Shown one piece after another: positions 42,715 to 51,283 of a stretch of DNA of 64,000 bases. This stretch comes from Larkinella terrae (GTDB lineage Bacteria; Bacteroidota; Bacteroidia; Cytophagales; Spirosomataceae), in assembly GCF_009668025.1 (NCBI RefSeq), contig NZ_WJXZ01000014.1:1707097-1771096 (forward strand). The letters run 5' to 3'. Under the pieces are notes generated by a model that made no database searches, was not told the DNA's origin, and worked only from the letters and a program-made list of their open reading frames with translations. The number at the start of each line of letters is the position of its first letter. The first letter of the stretch is position 1. The position numbers and the translations under genes were made by a program.

Positions 42715-44760
42715 TCAGTGATTGATCAGGTATTCTTTCCGGTCGGACACGGACAGCGGTGAAACCAGTGTACCCCGGTTGAGTTCTTCTACCAAATTGC
42801 GGTAAACCTGCGGGCCATCAGCCGCGGTAGTTAGGATGAGCGAATTATCTTTTGCGATCTGCAATTTTGGTTCAGCCGAACCCGCCAGCGAATAAACCGC
42901 CTGATCACTCCGTTTGTAATCCCAGACCTTGATGGCGAAATCAATGCCTCCGCTGACGACATATCGGCCATCCGCCGAAAAGATGACGACGGACACCGCG
43001 CCTTTGTGTCCTTTTAGCAAGCGAGCGGTTTTGTCCGTCGTAAGGTCCCAGATCCGGATGATTTTGTCGGCACCTCCGGTGACGGCATAGCGTCCATCTT
43101 CCGAGAAATCCAGACCAAAAACCGTCCGTTCGTGGCCTTTCAGAAGGTGCGTAACTTTGCCAGACTTCCGGTTTTTAAGCACAATTACCTCATTTTCTTC
43201 CCCGTCTCGTAGATCCAGATACGTTCGGCTGGTTGTGTCTGGAAGTGGAAAAAGAGTCTGTTGCTGAACGGTTGACAGTTTCACGGTTCTTTCCTGATTC
43301 CAGTTCCAGATCTTGATGGTGCGATCGCAACTCCCGCTTACAATCTGGTCGCCCTTGACGGAAAAACCGACGTAGACAATCGCTTTCTGGTGCCCCCGTA
43401 ACTCATGCAGCACTTTTCCCTGCTGCCAGTCCCAGACTTTGACCGATCCATTCTGACCACCGCCCACTAGATAGCGTCCGTCCGGGGAGAATTCTGCGCT
43501 CAGGACGGCACCCAGATTTCCCGGGAGCGTAGCGACAAGCTGGCGTTGTTTCCAGTTCCAGATCTTAATGGTTTCATCGTCTCCGCCACTGATTAAGTAG
43601 CGTTCGTCCGCCGAAACATTCACCCAGCGGACGGTGCCCAGGTGAGAGTCTAGGGAATAAAGGAGTTTTTCCTGCTGCCACTCCCAGACCTTGATCGCTT
43701 CGTCGTCGCCAGCGCTGATGACATACTTTCCATCAGCCGAAAAATAAACACTCATGGCGGCCCGGCTTTTTAATTTCACCGGTTCCTGATCCGATTGCCA
43801 CCGCCAGATCCGGATGATTTTGTCTTCACTGCCGCTGACAATAAAATTGCCGTCGGCCGAAAAATTGACGCTCAAAACCGCCCCTGCGTGGCCATGTAGC
43901 GTTTTTACGAGCTGCCGGTTCTGCCAGTCCCAGATTTCGATGGTTCGGTTTGCTCCTCCGCTGACCAGATAACGCCCGTCGGTCGAAAAAGCCACACTCA
44001 AAACCGCCCCCGAGCGACCCGTCAGTACCTGAATGACCTTCTTCTGCTCCCAATCCCAGATGCGGATGGTGTTGCCGTAGCTGCCACTGGCCAGAAAATG
44101 GCGGTTTTTTGAAAACCGCATGCAACTCAGGTTGCTGCTGTCGCCACTTTCAATTTTCTGTTTATAAAATGAAGCCGGATCGGTAGTGGACAGGATGGAG
44201 TAGAGTTGCTGAACCGCTGTTTCGTGCCCGTAATGGGACGTATCGCAGGCAATTTTCAGCAATTGCAGCGCCAGCGTCGGGTCTTTTTCCCTGAGCTGGG
44301 AACCAAGAGTCGCCAATCGCGATGCCTCGGCCAACCGGGCCAGGCTATCGGCTTTGTTTCGTTGAATAACCGCATTATCGCGCTCCCGATTGGCATTTAT
44401 TTTCTCCAGTGTGGCATTTCTATTCGCAATTCTGGCGGCTTGAGTCTGCCTTTCCGCGAACTTTTGTTGATTCAGCGCTTTCCTGGCCTCTTCGTTGGCT
44501 TGCTTTCGCAGTTCGTCAATTTTGGTAGAGACGTTGACAATCAGGCTATCCACCATTTGCGGTTTCCCGTTGGGGCATTTTCGGGCGGCCACCCGGGCCG
44601 AATAGAGTTTTTTCAACGACAAGACGAAATTCGTATCCCGCTCATTCCGCGCAGCCTGATCCAGTAAGCGTTGCAGCAGCTTGCAGGGCGCTTCCGACTG
44701 GCCGTATGCCAGTGCCGGAAATAGGGTTAGGAGCAGCAAAAAACGGGCAAGTTTTCTCAT
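42715..44760 (-). CDS. Exported WD40 beta-propeller protein
   Basis: A 681-residue protein. The signal peptide (FLLLLTLFPALAYG) is followed by a helical, probably coiled-coil region (about residues 20-190, ending in LREKDPTLALQLLKIACDTS) and about ten WD40 repeats (about 205-650, GHxGAVLSVxFSxDGRYxVSGG then IKIWxW). The helical LREKDPTLALQLL segment before the propeller is what fused nSTAND-WD40 proteins carry at this point. Here the propeller is a separate, exported chain. Its start overlaps the stop of the nSTAND gene by 4 bp (ATGA). It is probably the periplasmic sensor or scaffold of the operon. Confidence 0.92.
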   Translation of the reverse strand: MRKLARFLLLLTLFPALAYGQSEAPCKLLQRLLDQAARNERDTNFVLSLKKLYSARVAARKCPNGKPQMVDSLIVNVSTKIDELRKQANEEARKALNQQKFAERQTQAARIANRNATLEKINANRERDNAVIQRNKADSLARLAEASRLATLGSQLREKDPTLALQLLKIACDTSHYGHETAVQQLYSILSTTDPASFYKQKIESGDSSNLSCMRFSKNRHFLASGSYGNTIRIWDWEQKKVIQVLTGRSGAVLSVAFSTDGRYLVSGGANRTIEIWDWQNRQLVKTLHGHAGAVLSVNFSADGNFIVSGSEDKIIRIWRWQSDQEPVKLKSRAAMSVYFSADGKYVISAGDDEAIKVWEWQQEKLLYSLDSHLGTVRWVNVSADERYLISGGDDETIKIWNWKQRQLVATLPGNLGAVLSAEFSPDGRYLVGGGQNGSVKVWDWQQGKVLHELRGHQKAIVYVGFSVKGDQIVSGSCDRTIKIWNWNQERTVKLSTVQQQTLFPLPDTTSRTYLDLRDGEENEVIVLKNRKSGKVTHLLKGHERTVFGLDFSEDGRYAVTGGADKIIRIWDLTTDKTARLLKGHKGAVSVVIFSADGRYVVSGGIDFAIKVWDYKRSDQAVYSLAGSAEPKLQIAKDNSLILTTAADGPQVYRNLVEELNRGTLVSPLSVSDRKEYLINH

Positions 44761-46475
44761 AGGCCCGTACGGTTTTTCTTTTTGTTCAATTTGGTCAGAT
44801 TTTCTTCAAACTCCCTCACTTTCTGCTGGATAGCCGGGTTTTCTTCGTTCATCTTCAACGCTTCCCGGGCGTTGTCGAGCGCTTCCTGAAAGTCTTCACT
44901 GGCGCTGAAGGTTTCGGCGTCGAGCAGCAGCAGTTTGGTTCGCTCTTCCTTAAACTGCGTCAGGCTTTTCTCCGATTTCTGGTATAAAATAAAGCTCCAG
45001 ATGGACAGGCCAACGGCAATAACGATGACCGAAATAACCGCCATTAGCGACCGGGTCAGGTTTCGGTTGGAGGTTTGTAAGGTTTCGGCGGTTGTCCGGA
45101 GGTTTTCCGCCGTGGTTCGTAATGTCTCCGCTTCCCGGCTGTTTTCCTCCCGGCTGGCTTCAATGTAGTGTCGCATCGGATCGTCATCGTCAAGTGACAA
45201 TTTTTCGCGAAACTGGTCGTAAAGCGCCACCTGCTGTTCATTCAGAAAACCGCCCTTCTTCTCATAGATTTCGAAATTAACCTTAAAGCTCTGGATCAGG
45301 TTGTTCAGCAGCCGCTGTTCGGCGGTGCGTTTCTGATCGATGATGCCCGCCAGCGAATCGTGCGCCAGTTCCAGAAACCGGTCGTCGCGCCGAATCAGCC
45401 GGGCTTTTTCGAGTTCGAGCAAACATGCACTGACGGTTTCGGTCGGAATACTCTTCAGGTCGATTTTGGGAAGGAGCAGTTCGTTGTCCTGTTGGAAAGC
45501 AACCGGCTGCTTAGTGCCCTCCGTGGTTACGAAATAATCGAGAACCTGCATGATTATTTCATCGGGCAATTGCAGGCTGGTTTGGATGGCCGTTTCCTGG
45601 TCGTACAAATACCGCTGTAAAACACTGCCGATATCGCCGGTATGGCTAAGTGTTGCCTGCGTGATTCGGACGGGAGGGTGGAGATCAGTACTTTCCAGCT
45701 GGCCGTATTGCTGCTCGTACGCTTCGCGCCAGAGTCGATCCATGTAGACCTGTAAATACGCTAACTGGCTGGTAGCCTGTCCTTTGAGCAGGCTGCTGGC
45801 AATCGAATCTGTAATGGCCGGGGACTCGCAGGTGATGTTGAACTTGTTAAACGTTTTATCAACCACTTCCCGAACCGTTCGGAAATTCATCGGTTCGACC
45901 CGCAGCCGGAAATCGAATAGGGCGGGCACAATTCGCTCATATTCATACAATTGTCCAATGAATTCCTCCCGCATGATGAGAATGATTTTACAGGGAGCAT
46001 CTCCATCGGCCAGCAGCGCGTGGAGTGACTCGAAAAACTTTTCCTGTTCTTTTTTGGTGGTATCGTCCAGTTCATCCGCTTCAGTTTCGGAGCTTTTGAG
46101 CGTAAAGAGTTCTTCAAACTGGTCGAATATCAGGTAAATGGGCCGGAAGTAATACCGGAAAACCGTATTGACCAACGTTGGCAGGTCGTCGGAAGCCGGG
46201 GGCGTAAATAACGTCGCCTTTAAGGCGTCTCGCACCGACTGATTGATGTCGTGGCCGCGCCTGATAAAAAACGGATACCAGTCGGGCCCGTCGAACCGCT
46301 CGGACAAACCGCATTGCACCAGACTCGTTTTACCCGTTCCCGACAAGCCATAAAACAGCACCAGTGAGGTAGCATGGATGTACTGATAGAGCGTTTTCGT
46401 TTCTTTGGTTCGCCCAAAAAACACGTCCTTGTCGGCCAGCGTATAGGCGTCCAGAAACTTAAAGGGACTTTTCAT
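44757..46475 (-). CDS. nSTAND-type NTPase with one membrane helix
   Basis: A 572-residue protein. Walker A is GLSGTGKT (residues 43-50) and Walker B is IYLIFDQFEELF. After the NTPase come a winged-helix-like region (e.g. SIPTETVSACLLELEKARLI and FLELAHDSLAGIID), a coiled coil with LRTTAE repeats, one membrane helix (about 477-498, MAVISVIVIAVGLSIWSFIL) and a 74-residue TPR-like tail. STAND NTPases act as switches that oligomerise when a repeat sensor detects a trigger. The layout matches effector-nSTAND-TM-WD40 fusions, but the WD40 part is the next gene. I chose the ATG at 46475, which overlaps the CHAT stop codon by ATGA; the frame stays open further upstream inside the CHAT gene. Confidence 0.92.
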   Translation of the reverse strand: MKSPFKFLDAYTLADKDVFFGRTKETKTLYQYIHATSLVLFYGLSGTGKTSLVQCGLSERFDGPDWYPFFIRRGHDINQSVRDALKATLFTPPASDDLPTLVNTVFRYYFRPIYLIFDQFEELFTLKSSETEADELDDTTKKEQEKFFESLHALLADGDAPCKIILIMREEFIGQLYEYERIVPALFDFRLRVEPMNFRTVREVVDKTFNKFNITCESPAITDSIASSLLKGQATSQLAYLQVYMDRLWREAYEQQYGQLESTDLHPPVRITQATLSHTGDIGSVLQRYLYDQETAIQTSLQLPDEIIMQVLDYFVTTEGTKQPVAFQQDNELLLPKIDLKSIPTETVSACLLELEKARLIRRDDRFLELAHDSLAGIIDQKRTAEQRLLNNLIQSFKVNFEIYEKKGGFLNEQQVALYDQFREKLSLDDDDPMRHYIEASREENSREAETLRTTAENLRTTAETLQTSNRNLTRSLMAVISVIVIAVGLSIWSFILYQKSEKSLTQFKEERTKLLLLDAETFSASEDFQEALDNAREALKMNEENPAIQQKVREFEENLTKLNKKKNRTGL

Positions 46476-48268
46476 GGCTCGACCGACGTTTGGCGTTCCC
46501 GCAATCCGAAATAGGCATCCAACTGCTTTTTCATTTCGAAATACAGCAGGGTTCGCGGTTGGTCTTCTTCCGTTGCCGTGAGCGGATCGACCTCGCACAG
46601 GGTTAGTTTCGGCCCGTCGAAGCGCAGCAAATGCTGGTAAATGAGTTCTTCTCCGTTCCGGCGGCTGGACTGCCAGGCAAACAGATTGGATTGTGTGGCT
46701 TTTTCCTGAAATGTATTTTCGTCGATCAGAAAGGGCGTTAGATTCAGGTAATCGTTCAGGCTTCCGACCTTCTTCTGGATCAAAACGGAGGTATTATCCA
46801 GAAAAAATGCCGAGGTCGTATTCCGCAGAATCGGATCGAGGTACGTCTCCCAATACTGGTAAATCCGGTGGGCGTAGCGTGGTTCGGTGGCAACCCGGTT
46901 TTTGATGATGGAAATATTTTTAACGGAAATGAGTTTGTACAGCGCCAGAAACGCCACATTTTTCAGGAGTTCGGTCAGGTGCTTTTCGGCCAGTTGACAA
47001 CCTCCGCTTGCTTCGGCTTCCGACATGCGTTCAATGCCGGATTGCAGCCCTTCGAAATACACCCCGGTTTTGAAAATCTGCGCCAGGAGATCGGCGTTGT
47101 TCACCAGTTCGGTCACGAAAACCTTGCCGCCGTTCTGCCGTAGGGCGTCTGCCAGTTTGCTCACCAACTCGTGTTTGGGTAAGCGGCCCGTCGCGTAGAT
47201 CTCGCTCAGCAACCGAAAGGGAGCCTGATTGGCGGGGGCGCTGGCGAGGCAGTTCCACCACTCGGCCTGAATAACGGCCGACAGAATTTCGAGAACCGTC
47301 TGATACGTGCGGAGCAACTGCCAGAGCCGGTCTTTGCCCACCTGGTTGTAAAACTTCATTTCGTCACCGTCGTTCCGGCCGCGAATGGCGCGTAGTTTCC
47401 GAAGCTGAACGCTAATGGGGTGGGGGAAGCTCTTCAGCAGATCATCGTCGTAAGGCGAAAAATCGTTGATCATCATCTGCTCATTCTCCCAGGTCTCCTG
47501 AATGCGGGGATTGTATTTTTTCAGCGAAATGATCAGGCTTCGGAAAAGGTCGCTGTTGGGCTTGTAATTGGCGGTTGCCTGGGGCGCCAGGGCGTTGCTG
47601 AGCGTCCATTGAAGTCGGTGATCGCTGTCTTCGCCAACGGCCGGGTAAATTCCCCAGACGCTCTCCTCCGAATCGTCCTGATTGGCAGCACCTCTCAGCT
47701 CGCATTTATCTACTTCGATGGTACCGGCGGTTATCTGCGTTTGAGAGACTCCGAAGGCGGTTTCAAAGGCCCGTTCCAGCGTGCTGTTGTACAACAAGAG
47801 CTGGCGAAAAAACGTAATGCCAAAATCCTTGGCGGGTTTGTCGCCAACGCTTGCCGAGGTGGCCACGACAACCGGAGCCGGGCGGTTTTGGGTTTCAAAA
47901 GCTGCCTGGATCAGCCGAACCTGACCGATTGTCGAGCAGCCGTTCAGAACAATCAATTTCAGGTTGGGGCACTGACTAAGCAAATTCGATAAACCTCTGG
48001 AGTGCGTGGCTTCTGCTTCGGTTACGAGCCGGTCGCCAGCCGCGTGACCGCTGTACGAAAAAATGAGCAGATTCTCGCGGTCTTCCGGCGTTGTCAGGAT
48101 TTCGGCCAGCCGCTCCCGGGCCGCGAACGACTCCCGGATAATCCGGAACGGCTGGATGGCCGAGCGGCTCTGGAGGTATTGGTGTACTTCATCATCCTCT
48201 TCGCGCAGGCTGGGAAGCGGATCCTTGGCATTGTTGGCGTAAGCGATTATGACCAGCGGCAGTCCCAT
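46472..48268 (-). CDS. CHAT-domain cysteine protease, N-terminal CHAT
   Basis: A 598-residue soluble protein. Residues about 1-190 form a CHAT (caspase-like) domain with His75 in IFSYSGHAAGD and Cys111 in LIVLNGCSTIGQ, both in the expected strand-end positions. TSASVGDKPAKDFGITFFRQ follows, as in the family. The remaining 400 residues are mostly helical and I do not recognise them; they may contact the NTPase. No signal peptide is present, so it is cytoplasmic. Its stop codon overlaps the start of the nSTAND gene (ATGA), so the two are almost certainly made in a fixed ratio. It is probably the effector of the system; its substrate is unknown. Confidence 0.9.
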   Translation of the reverse strand: MGLPLVIIAYANNAKDPLPSLREEDDEVHQYLQSRSAIQPFRIIRESFAARERLAEILTTPEDRENLLIFSYSGHAAGDRLVTEAEATHSRGLSNLLSQCPNLKLIVLNGCSTIGQVRLIQAAFETQNRPAPVVVATSASVGDKPAKDFGITFFRQLLLYNSTLERAFETAFGVSQTQITAGTIEVDKCELRGAANQDDSEESVWGIYPAVGEDSDHRLQWTLSNALAPQATANYKPNSDLFRSLIISLKKYNPRIQETWENEQMMINDFSPYDDDLLKSFPHPISVQLRKLRAIRGRNDGDEMKFYNQVGKDRLWQLLRTYQTVLEILSAVIQAEWWNCLASAPANQAPFRLLSEIYATGRLPKHELVSKLADALRQNGGKVFVTELVNNADLLAQIFKTGVYFEGLQSGIERMSEAEASGGCQLAEKHLTELLKNVAFLALYKLISVKNISIIKNRVATEPRYAHRIYQYWETYLDPILRNTTSAFFLDNTSVLIQKKVGSLNDYLNLTPFLIDENTFQEKATQSNLFAWQSSRRNGEELIYQHLLRFDGPKLTLCEVDPLTATEEDQPRTLLYFEMKKQLDAYFGLRERQTSVEP

Positions 48269-48286
48269 CGGCTGACATGTAAAGGT

Positions 48287-48718
48287 TTATGGTTTGGCTT
48301 TACTGGCGTTTTCGACAAAATAAGCGGTTTCCGCTCCCCCGACATTTCGCGCGTCTAATCGCAGGGTCGTTGGAACGGACGTCAGTTCAACCAGCCGATG
48401 AAAGTAATACCCGTTCGGGCAGCTTTCGTGTTTGGTTAAGAAGTCGTTCTGCTCCAGTGGTTGTTCTTCACCATTGATGAAAAATCGGATGGATTCAGTG
48501 GAATTTAGGTTGGTAATGCAGGCAAATGTCTGAACGGTGGTAAAATTCCGGGTGGCGGTTTTCCATTGGATATTGGGCGCTGGCGGCAGCAACGCGAAGG
48601 TATTCAGCGCCACCTTCTCGCCTTTAAAAACCAGGGTTGTGTCTTTCGCCCGGCTGGTTACCTGTGCCCAACTGGTTAGTGGTAAGGCGAATAGCAGAAA
48701 AAGTTTGATTCTTTTCAT
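48287..48718 (-). CDS. Small secreted protein of the CHAT-STAND operon
   Basis: A 143-residue exported protein with a signal peptide (LFLLFALPLTSWAQ) and one beta-rich domain (TVQTFACITNLNSTESIRFF, and two cysteines in ITNL and HESCPNGYYFHR contexts that could pair). I chose the ATG at 48718; a TTG four codons earlier is in frame. It lies 18 bp upstream of the CHAT gene and 12 bp downstream of the Ig-like gene. No family is recognised. The RFFINGEEQPLEQND segment resembles a surface or ligand-binding fold, but that is a guess. Confidence 0.75.
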   Translation of the reverse strand: MKRIKLFLLFALPLTSWAQVTSRAKDTTLVFKGEKVALNTFALLPPAPNIQWKTATRNFTTVQTFACITNLNSTESIRFFINGEEQPLEQNDFLTKHESCPNGYYFHRLVELTSVPTTLRLDARNVGGAETAYFVENASKAKP

Positions 48719-48730
48719 GCCGGTTTTCAA

Positions 48731-49477
48731 TTAAAATGAATAAGCGAGTCCCGTTGAGGTTGCCGTTCCGATGAAGGTAAACCGATTGTGTTTCGCCTTT
48801 TCCCGCTGAACCCAGGAGTAGGCTAAATTGCCCAGCAGAACCGCGACCGACACGCCCAGTAACGGGTAAATTCGGCTCTGTCGCAACCGGAGATTATCGC
48901 GCTCCGTGTCGAATGTCAGTTTCTCCTTTTCGTTGCCCGGCAGCGACGCATCGTTGTATTTTTTGATGTCTTTCATAAGCGACACGCTTTTTACGATGGC
49001 AAAAGCCGCCAAACCGGTCCCGATGGTCCACCGGCCGAGGTTGATGACCTGCTTTTTCCCCAATACCAGTCCCTGACGTGCCTTGTAAAGTGATTTGATT
49101 TTTAAAACCACCTCCACATCGTCGTTAAATTTCTGGCGGTCGGCGATGGCATCCCAGAAAATGGTTTTGTCCGGTCCGGGGGTGAGATGGGTACCTGCAT
49201 CACCCAATACGGAACGGGGGCGCACGGTTTGGCCATTGCTCAGCTTCAGTTCCAGATAAAGCGAATCGCTGGGTTCAATATTCACCAGATTATACTGAAA
49301 AACGATCTGCTTCCGAACGGTGTCCGCCAGCGCACGGATGTTCCAAACGTTAGCGTATTGGGATTGGCCGAACGAGGAAAATGCCAGCAATAGGAAAAAG
49401 AGAACGACGATTTTCCGGACTCTGCTTATTGTCTTTCGATTTCCCATAAACCGGTTAGGTAAAGCCTTGTTTCTCAT
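48731..49477 (-). CDS. Exported Ig-like protein with two membrane segments
   Basis: A 248-residue protein. The signal peptide (VVLFFLLLAFSSFGQS) is followed by an Ig-like domain with the pattern SVLGDAGTHLTPGPDKTIFW. I have seen this pattern in Bacteroidota envelope proteins linked to caspase-like or SUMF1-type partners; it is recalled, not searched. Two hydrophobic segments follow (WTIGTGLAAFAIVKSVSLM and PLLGVSVAVLLGNLAYSW), with a polar region between. The ATG at 49477 overlaps the stop of the upstream lipoprotein gene (ATGA), which supports the long start over an ATG ten codons in. It could be the inner-membrane link between the outer parts and the NTPase. Confidence 0.75.
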   Translation of the reverse strand: MRNKALPNRFMGNRKTISRVRKIVVLFFLLLAFSSFGQSQYANVWNIRALADTVRKQIVFQYNLVNIEPSDSLYLELKLSNGQTVRPRSVLGDAGTHLTPGPDKTIFWDAIADRQKFNDDVEVVLKIKSLYKARQGLVLGKKQVINLGRWTIGTGLAAFAIVKSVSLMKDIKKYNDASLPGNEKEKLTFDTERDNLRLRQSRIYPLLGVSVAVLLGNLAYSWVQREKAKHNRFTFIGTATSTGLAYSF

Positions 49478-50919
49478 AATTTAATTACCTGAGAAGAAAG
49501 CTTATAACCCTCATTTTCCGACCAGCCATAAATGTCGAATGTCCAGATTTCGTAATCGCTCACCACCAATACCAACTCTTTTGTGCCAGAATAACCGTGT
49601 GAAATATATCGGGAATTGCCCCTGGGAAACCAGGCAGTATAAACCGTCGACATGTTGGTTTTGATCTTAGCACTTTCCACTTTTTCCACATTCAACGCTA
49701 AAAACCCCTGACCTTTATTGAGAAAAATATCGGTCCAGCTAGAACTGCTTAATTGAAACGGAATGGTTTGTTGATCCGTTTGGTAATACAAATCACCCGA
49801 TGTCATGTCGGGATTAATCCGGCTCACTGTATTACTGGTAATTTTATACGCTTTAAAGGTGTTGGAATACTCCGGTCCGCCTGTGATAAGGGTGTTGTTG
49901 GTCCACAGATAAAACTTGGAAGGATCGATTTTATCCTGCAGGGTTAATTTTGTAACCGTAGGCTTTGCGAACGGAATTCGGGAACAGTTTATCAGATTTG
50001 AATCCGCCCTCGAAACAACATATAAATTCTTGTCATCCGTAAAAGTGGTCATTACTTCCACATTTCGATCACGAAGGACGGCAATCGATTGGCAGTCGAT
50101 TAGCGAAAAATTTTTGTCGAGTGTGAGCAGCGAAAGGGAATATTTATAGCGGTTTACGTCAGGAACATCTGCTTTCAGGTTAACCAGAACGTGATACCGC
50201 TCATTAACGACATAAACTTTGTAAACTTCCGTTGCATAAAGCGGAAAGGAAACGATGGGTTTATTGGGGTTGGCCGGATCTCTGTAATCGAGACCGTAGC
50301 AGGTCTCATTTTTAATGGTACCGACTTTTGTCCACTGCCTGCTGACGGGATCGAACTGATAATTATTGATAAAGGCATCTTCAATTTTCAGGCAATTAAT
50401 TAACCCGTGATTTTCATAAATTCTTACTTTATTTCGAATCAGACTTCCCGGCAGAACGGACTGAAAAACCCAGGGGCTAATCTGCACTTTAATGTGTCCT
50501 TTGGCAGTTATAATTCGTTTCGCTCCGTTTTCCGTACGGTAGCCATACGGGACCAGATAAATGAACTGGCCTTTGTTTAAATCGAACTTGATGTTGGTGG
50601 ACGTGAACGTTTGCTCTCCTACTTTTTGCGCGGTATACGACAGCAGCGGATTGATCGCAATTTGTTGTTTAATATAGGTTATGCTTTCCAGGCTATCGTA
50701 AAAAAGCATTACGCCGTATGATAAGGCAGGATCGAGTACGGGAAATGTAATGGCACAGCTGGAGCGATCTTTGGTGCTGGTTGAGATAACTTTTACTGAA
50801 TCATTCAGGACAATAGGCGAATAAATGTCCTTTGGTTTCACTTCAAACCACTGCGAACAGCCCCAAACGGTCAGTAAAAACGACAGTACTACGAAGCCTG
50901 ATTCCCTGAATGGTTTCAT
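49474..50919 (-). CDS. Beta-rich lipoprotein, first gene of the CHAT-STAND operon
   Basis: A 481-residue lipoprotein (lipobox LLTVWGC, Cys21). The rest is beta-strand-rich with repeated aromatic-ended strands (YHVLVNLKADVPDVNRYKY, DDKNLYVVSRADSNLI, FYLWTNNTLITGG), which suggests a propeller or other beta fold. I do not recognise the family. I chose the ATG at 50919, which gives a proper lipoprotein signal; an in-frame start 15 codons upstream does not. Codon use is more AT-rich than in the downstream genes. The gene is the likely first cistron; the AT-rich spacer upstream would hold the operon promoter. Confidence 0.75.
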   Translation of the reverse strand: MKPFRESGFVVLSFLLTVWGCSQWFEVKPKDIYSPIVLNDSVKVISTSTKDRSSCAITFPVLDPALSYGVMLFYDSLESITYIKQQIAINPLLSYTAQKVGEQTFTSTNIKFDLNKGQFIYLVPYGYRTENGAKRIITAKGHIKVQISPWVFQSVLPGSLIRNKVRIYENHGLINCLKIEDAFINNYQFDPVSRQWTKVGTIKNETCYGLDYRDPANPNKPIVSFPLYATEVYKVYVVNERYHVLVNLKADVPDVNRYKYSLSLLTLDKNFSLIDCQSIAVLRDRNVEVMTTFTDDKNLYVVSRADSNLINCSRIPFAKPTVTKLTLQDKIDPSKFYLWTNNTLITGGPEYSNTFKAYKITSNTVSRINPDMTSGDLYYQTDQQTIPFQLSSSSWTDIFLNKGQGFLALNVEKVESAKIKTNMSTVYTAWFPRGNSRYISHGYSGTKELVLVVSDYEIWTFDIYGWSENEGYKLSSQVIKL

Positions 50920-51283
50920 TGCTTTCCGTATCTCTAAAATTTCTGGACAATTCTCCCTGAACAATATAAACTGAACCTGAATAAAGATAAGTATATTTAA
51001 GTATTTTTAACATAAAATACCATTTTTTTGAAATATATTTTCCCAGTATGATCTTGAGTAAATTAAGCAATCCAGTCATTCAAACAAACTTTGTTTAAAT
51101 GACTGGATTTTAGGCTTAAAACGCAGTTTTGAAAGGAGCTTCAAATGATGATAAATGATACTATTTTCAGTAACGGATTACCAGTACATTACTCTAAGGT
51201 TAATATTTAATGCAGGTGCTGGCAGTTGATATATAGCGACTTCAATTCATCTATTTTAAAACGCCAAGAAATCCGCAAGGGAT
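50920..51283. other. AT-rich control region of the CHAT-STAND operon
   Basis: About 360 bases, clearly lower in GC than the neighbours, with no gene. It holds a long inverted repeat at 51069-51109 and presumably the operon promoter on the minus strand, which I cannot place with confidence. Confidence 0.5.
51069..51109. repeat. Long inverted repeat upstream of the CHAT-STAND operon
   Basis: AATCCAGTCATT at 51069-51080 pairs with AATGACTGGATT at 51098-51109, and the inner part (CAAACAAA/TTTGTTT) pairs as well. It lies about 150 bp before the operon and 175 bp after the upstream gene, so it could be a terminator or an operator. Confidence 0.5.

Noticed and set aside
42900-44150. Repetitive DNA with similar blocks every 120-130 nt
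   Set aside because: It is explained by WD40 repeats in the coding sequence of an intact gene.
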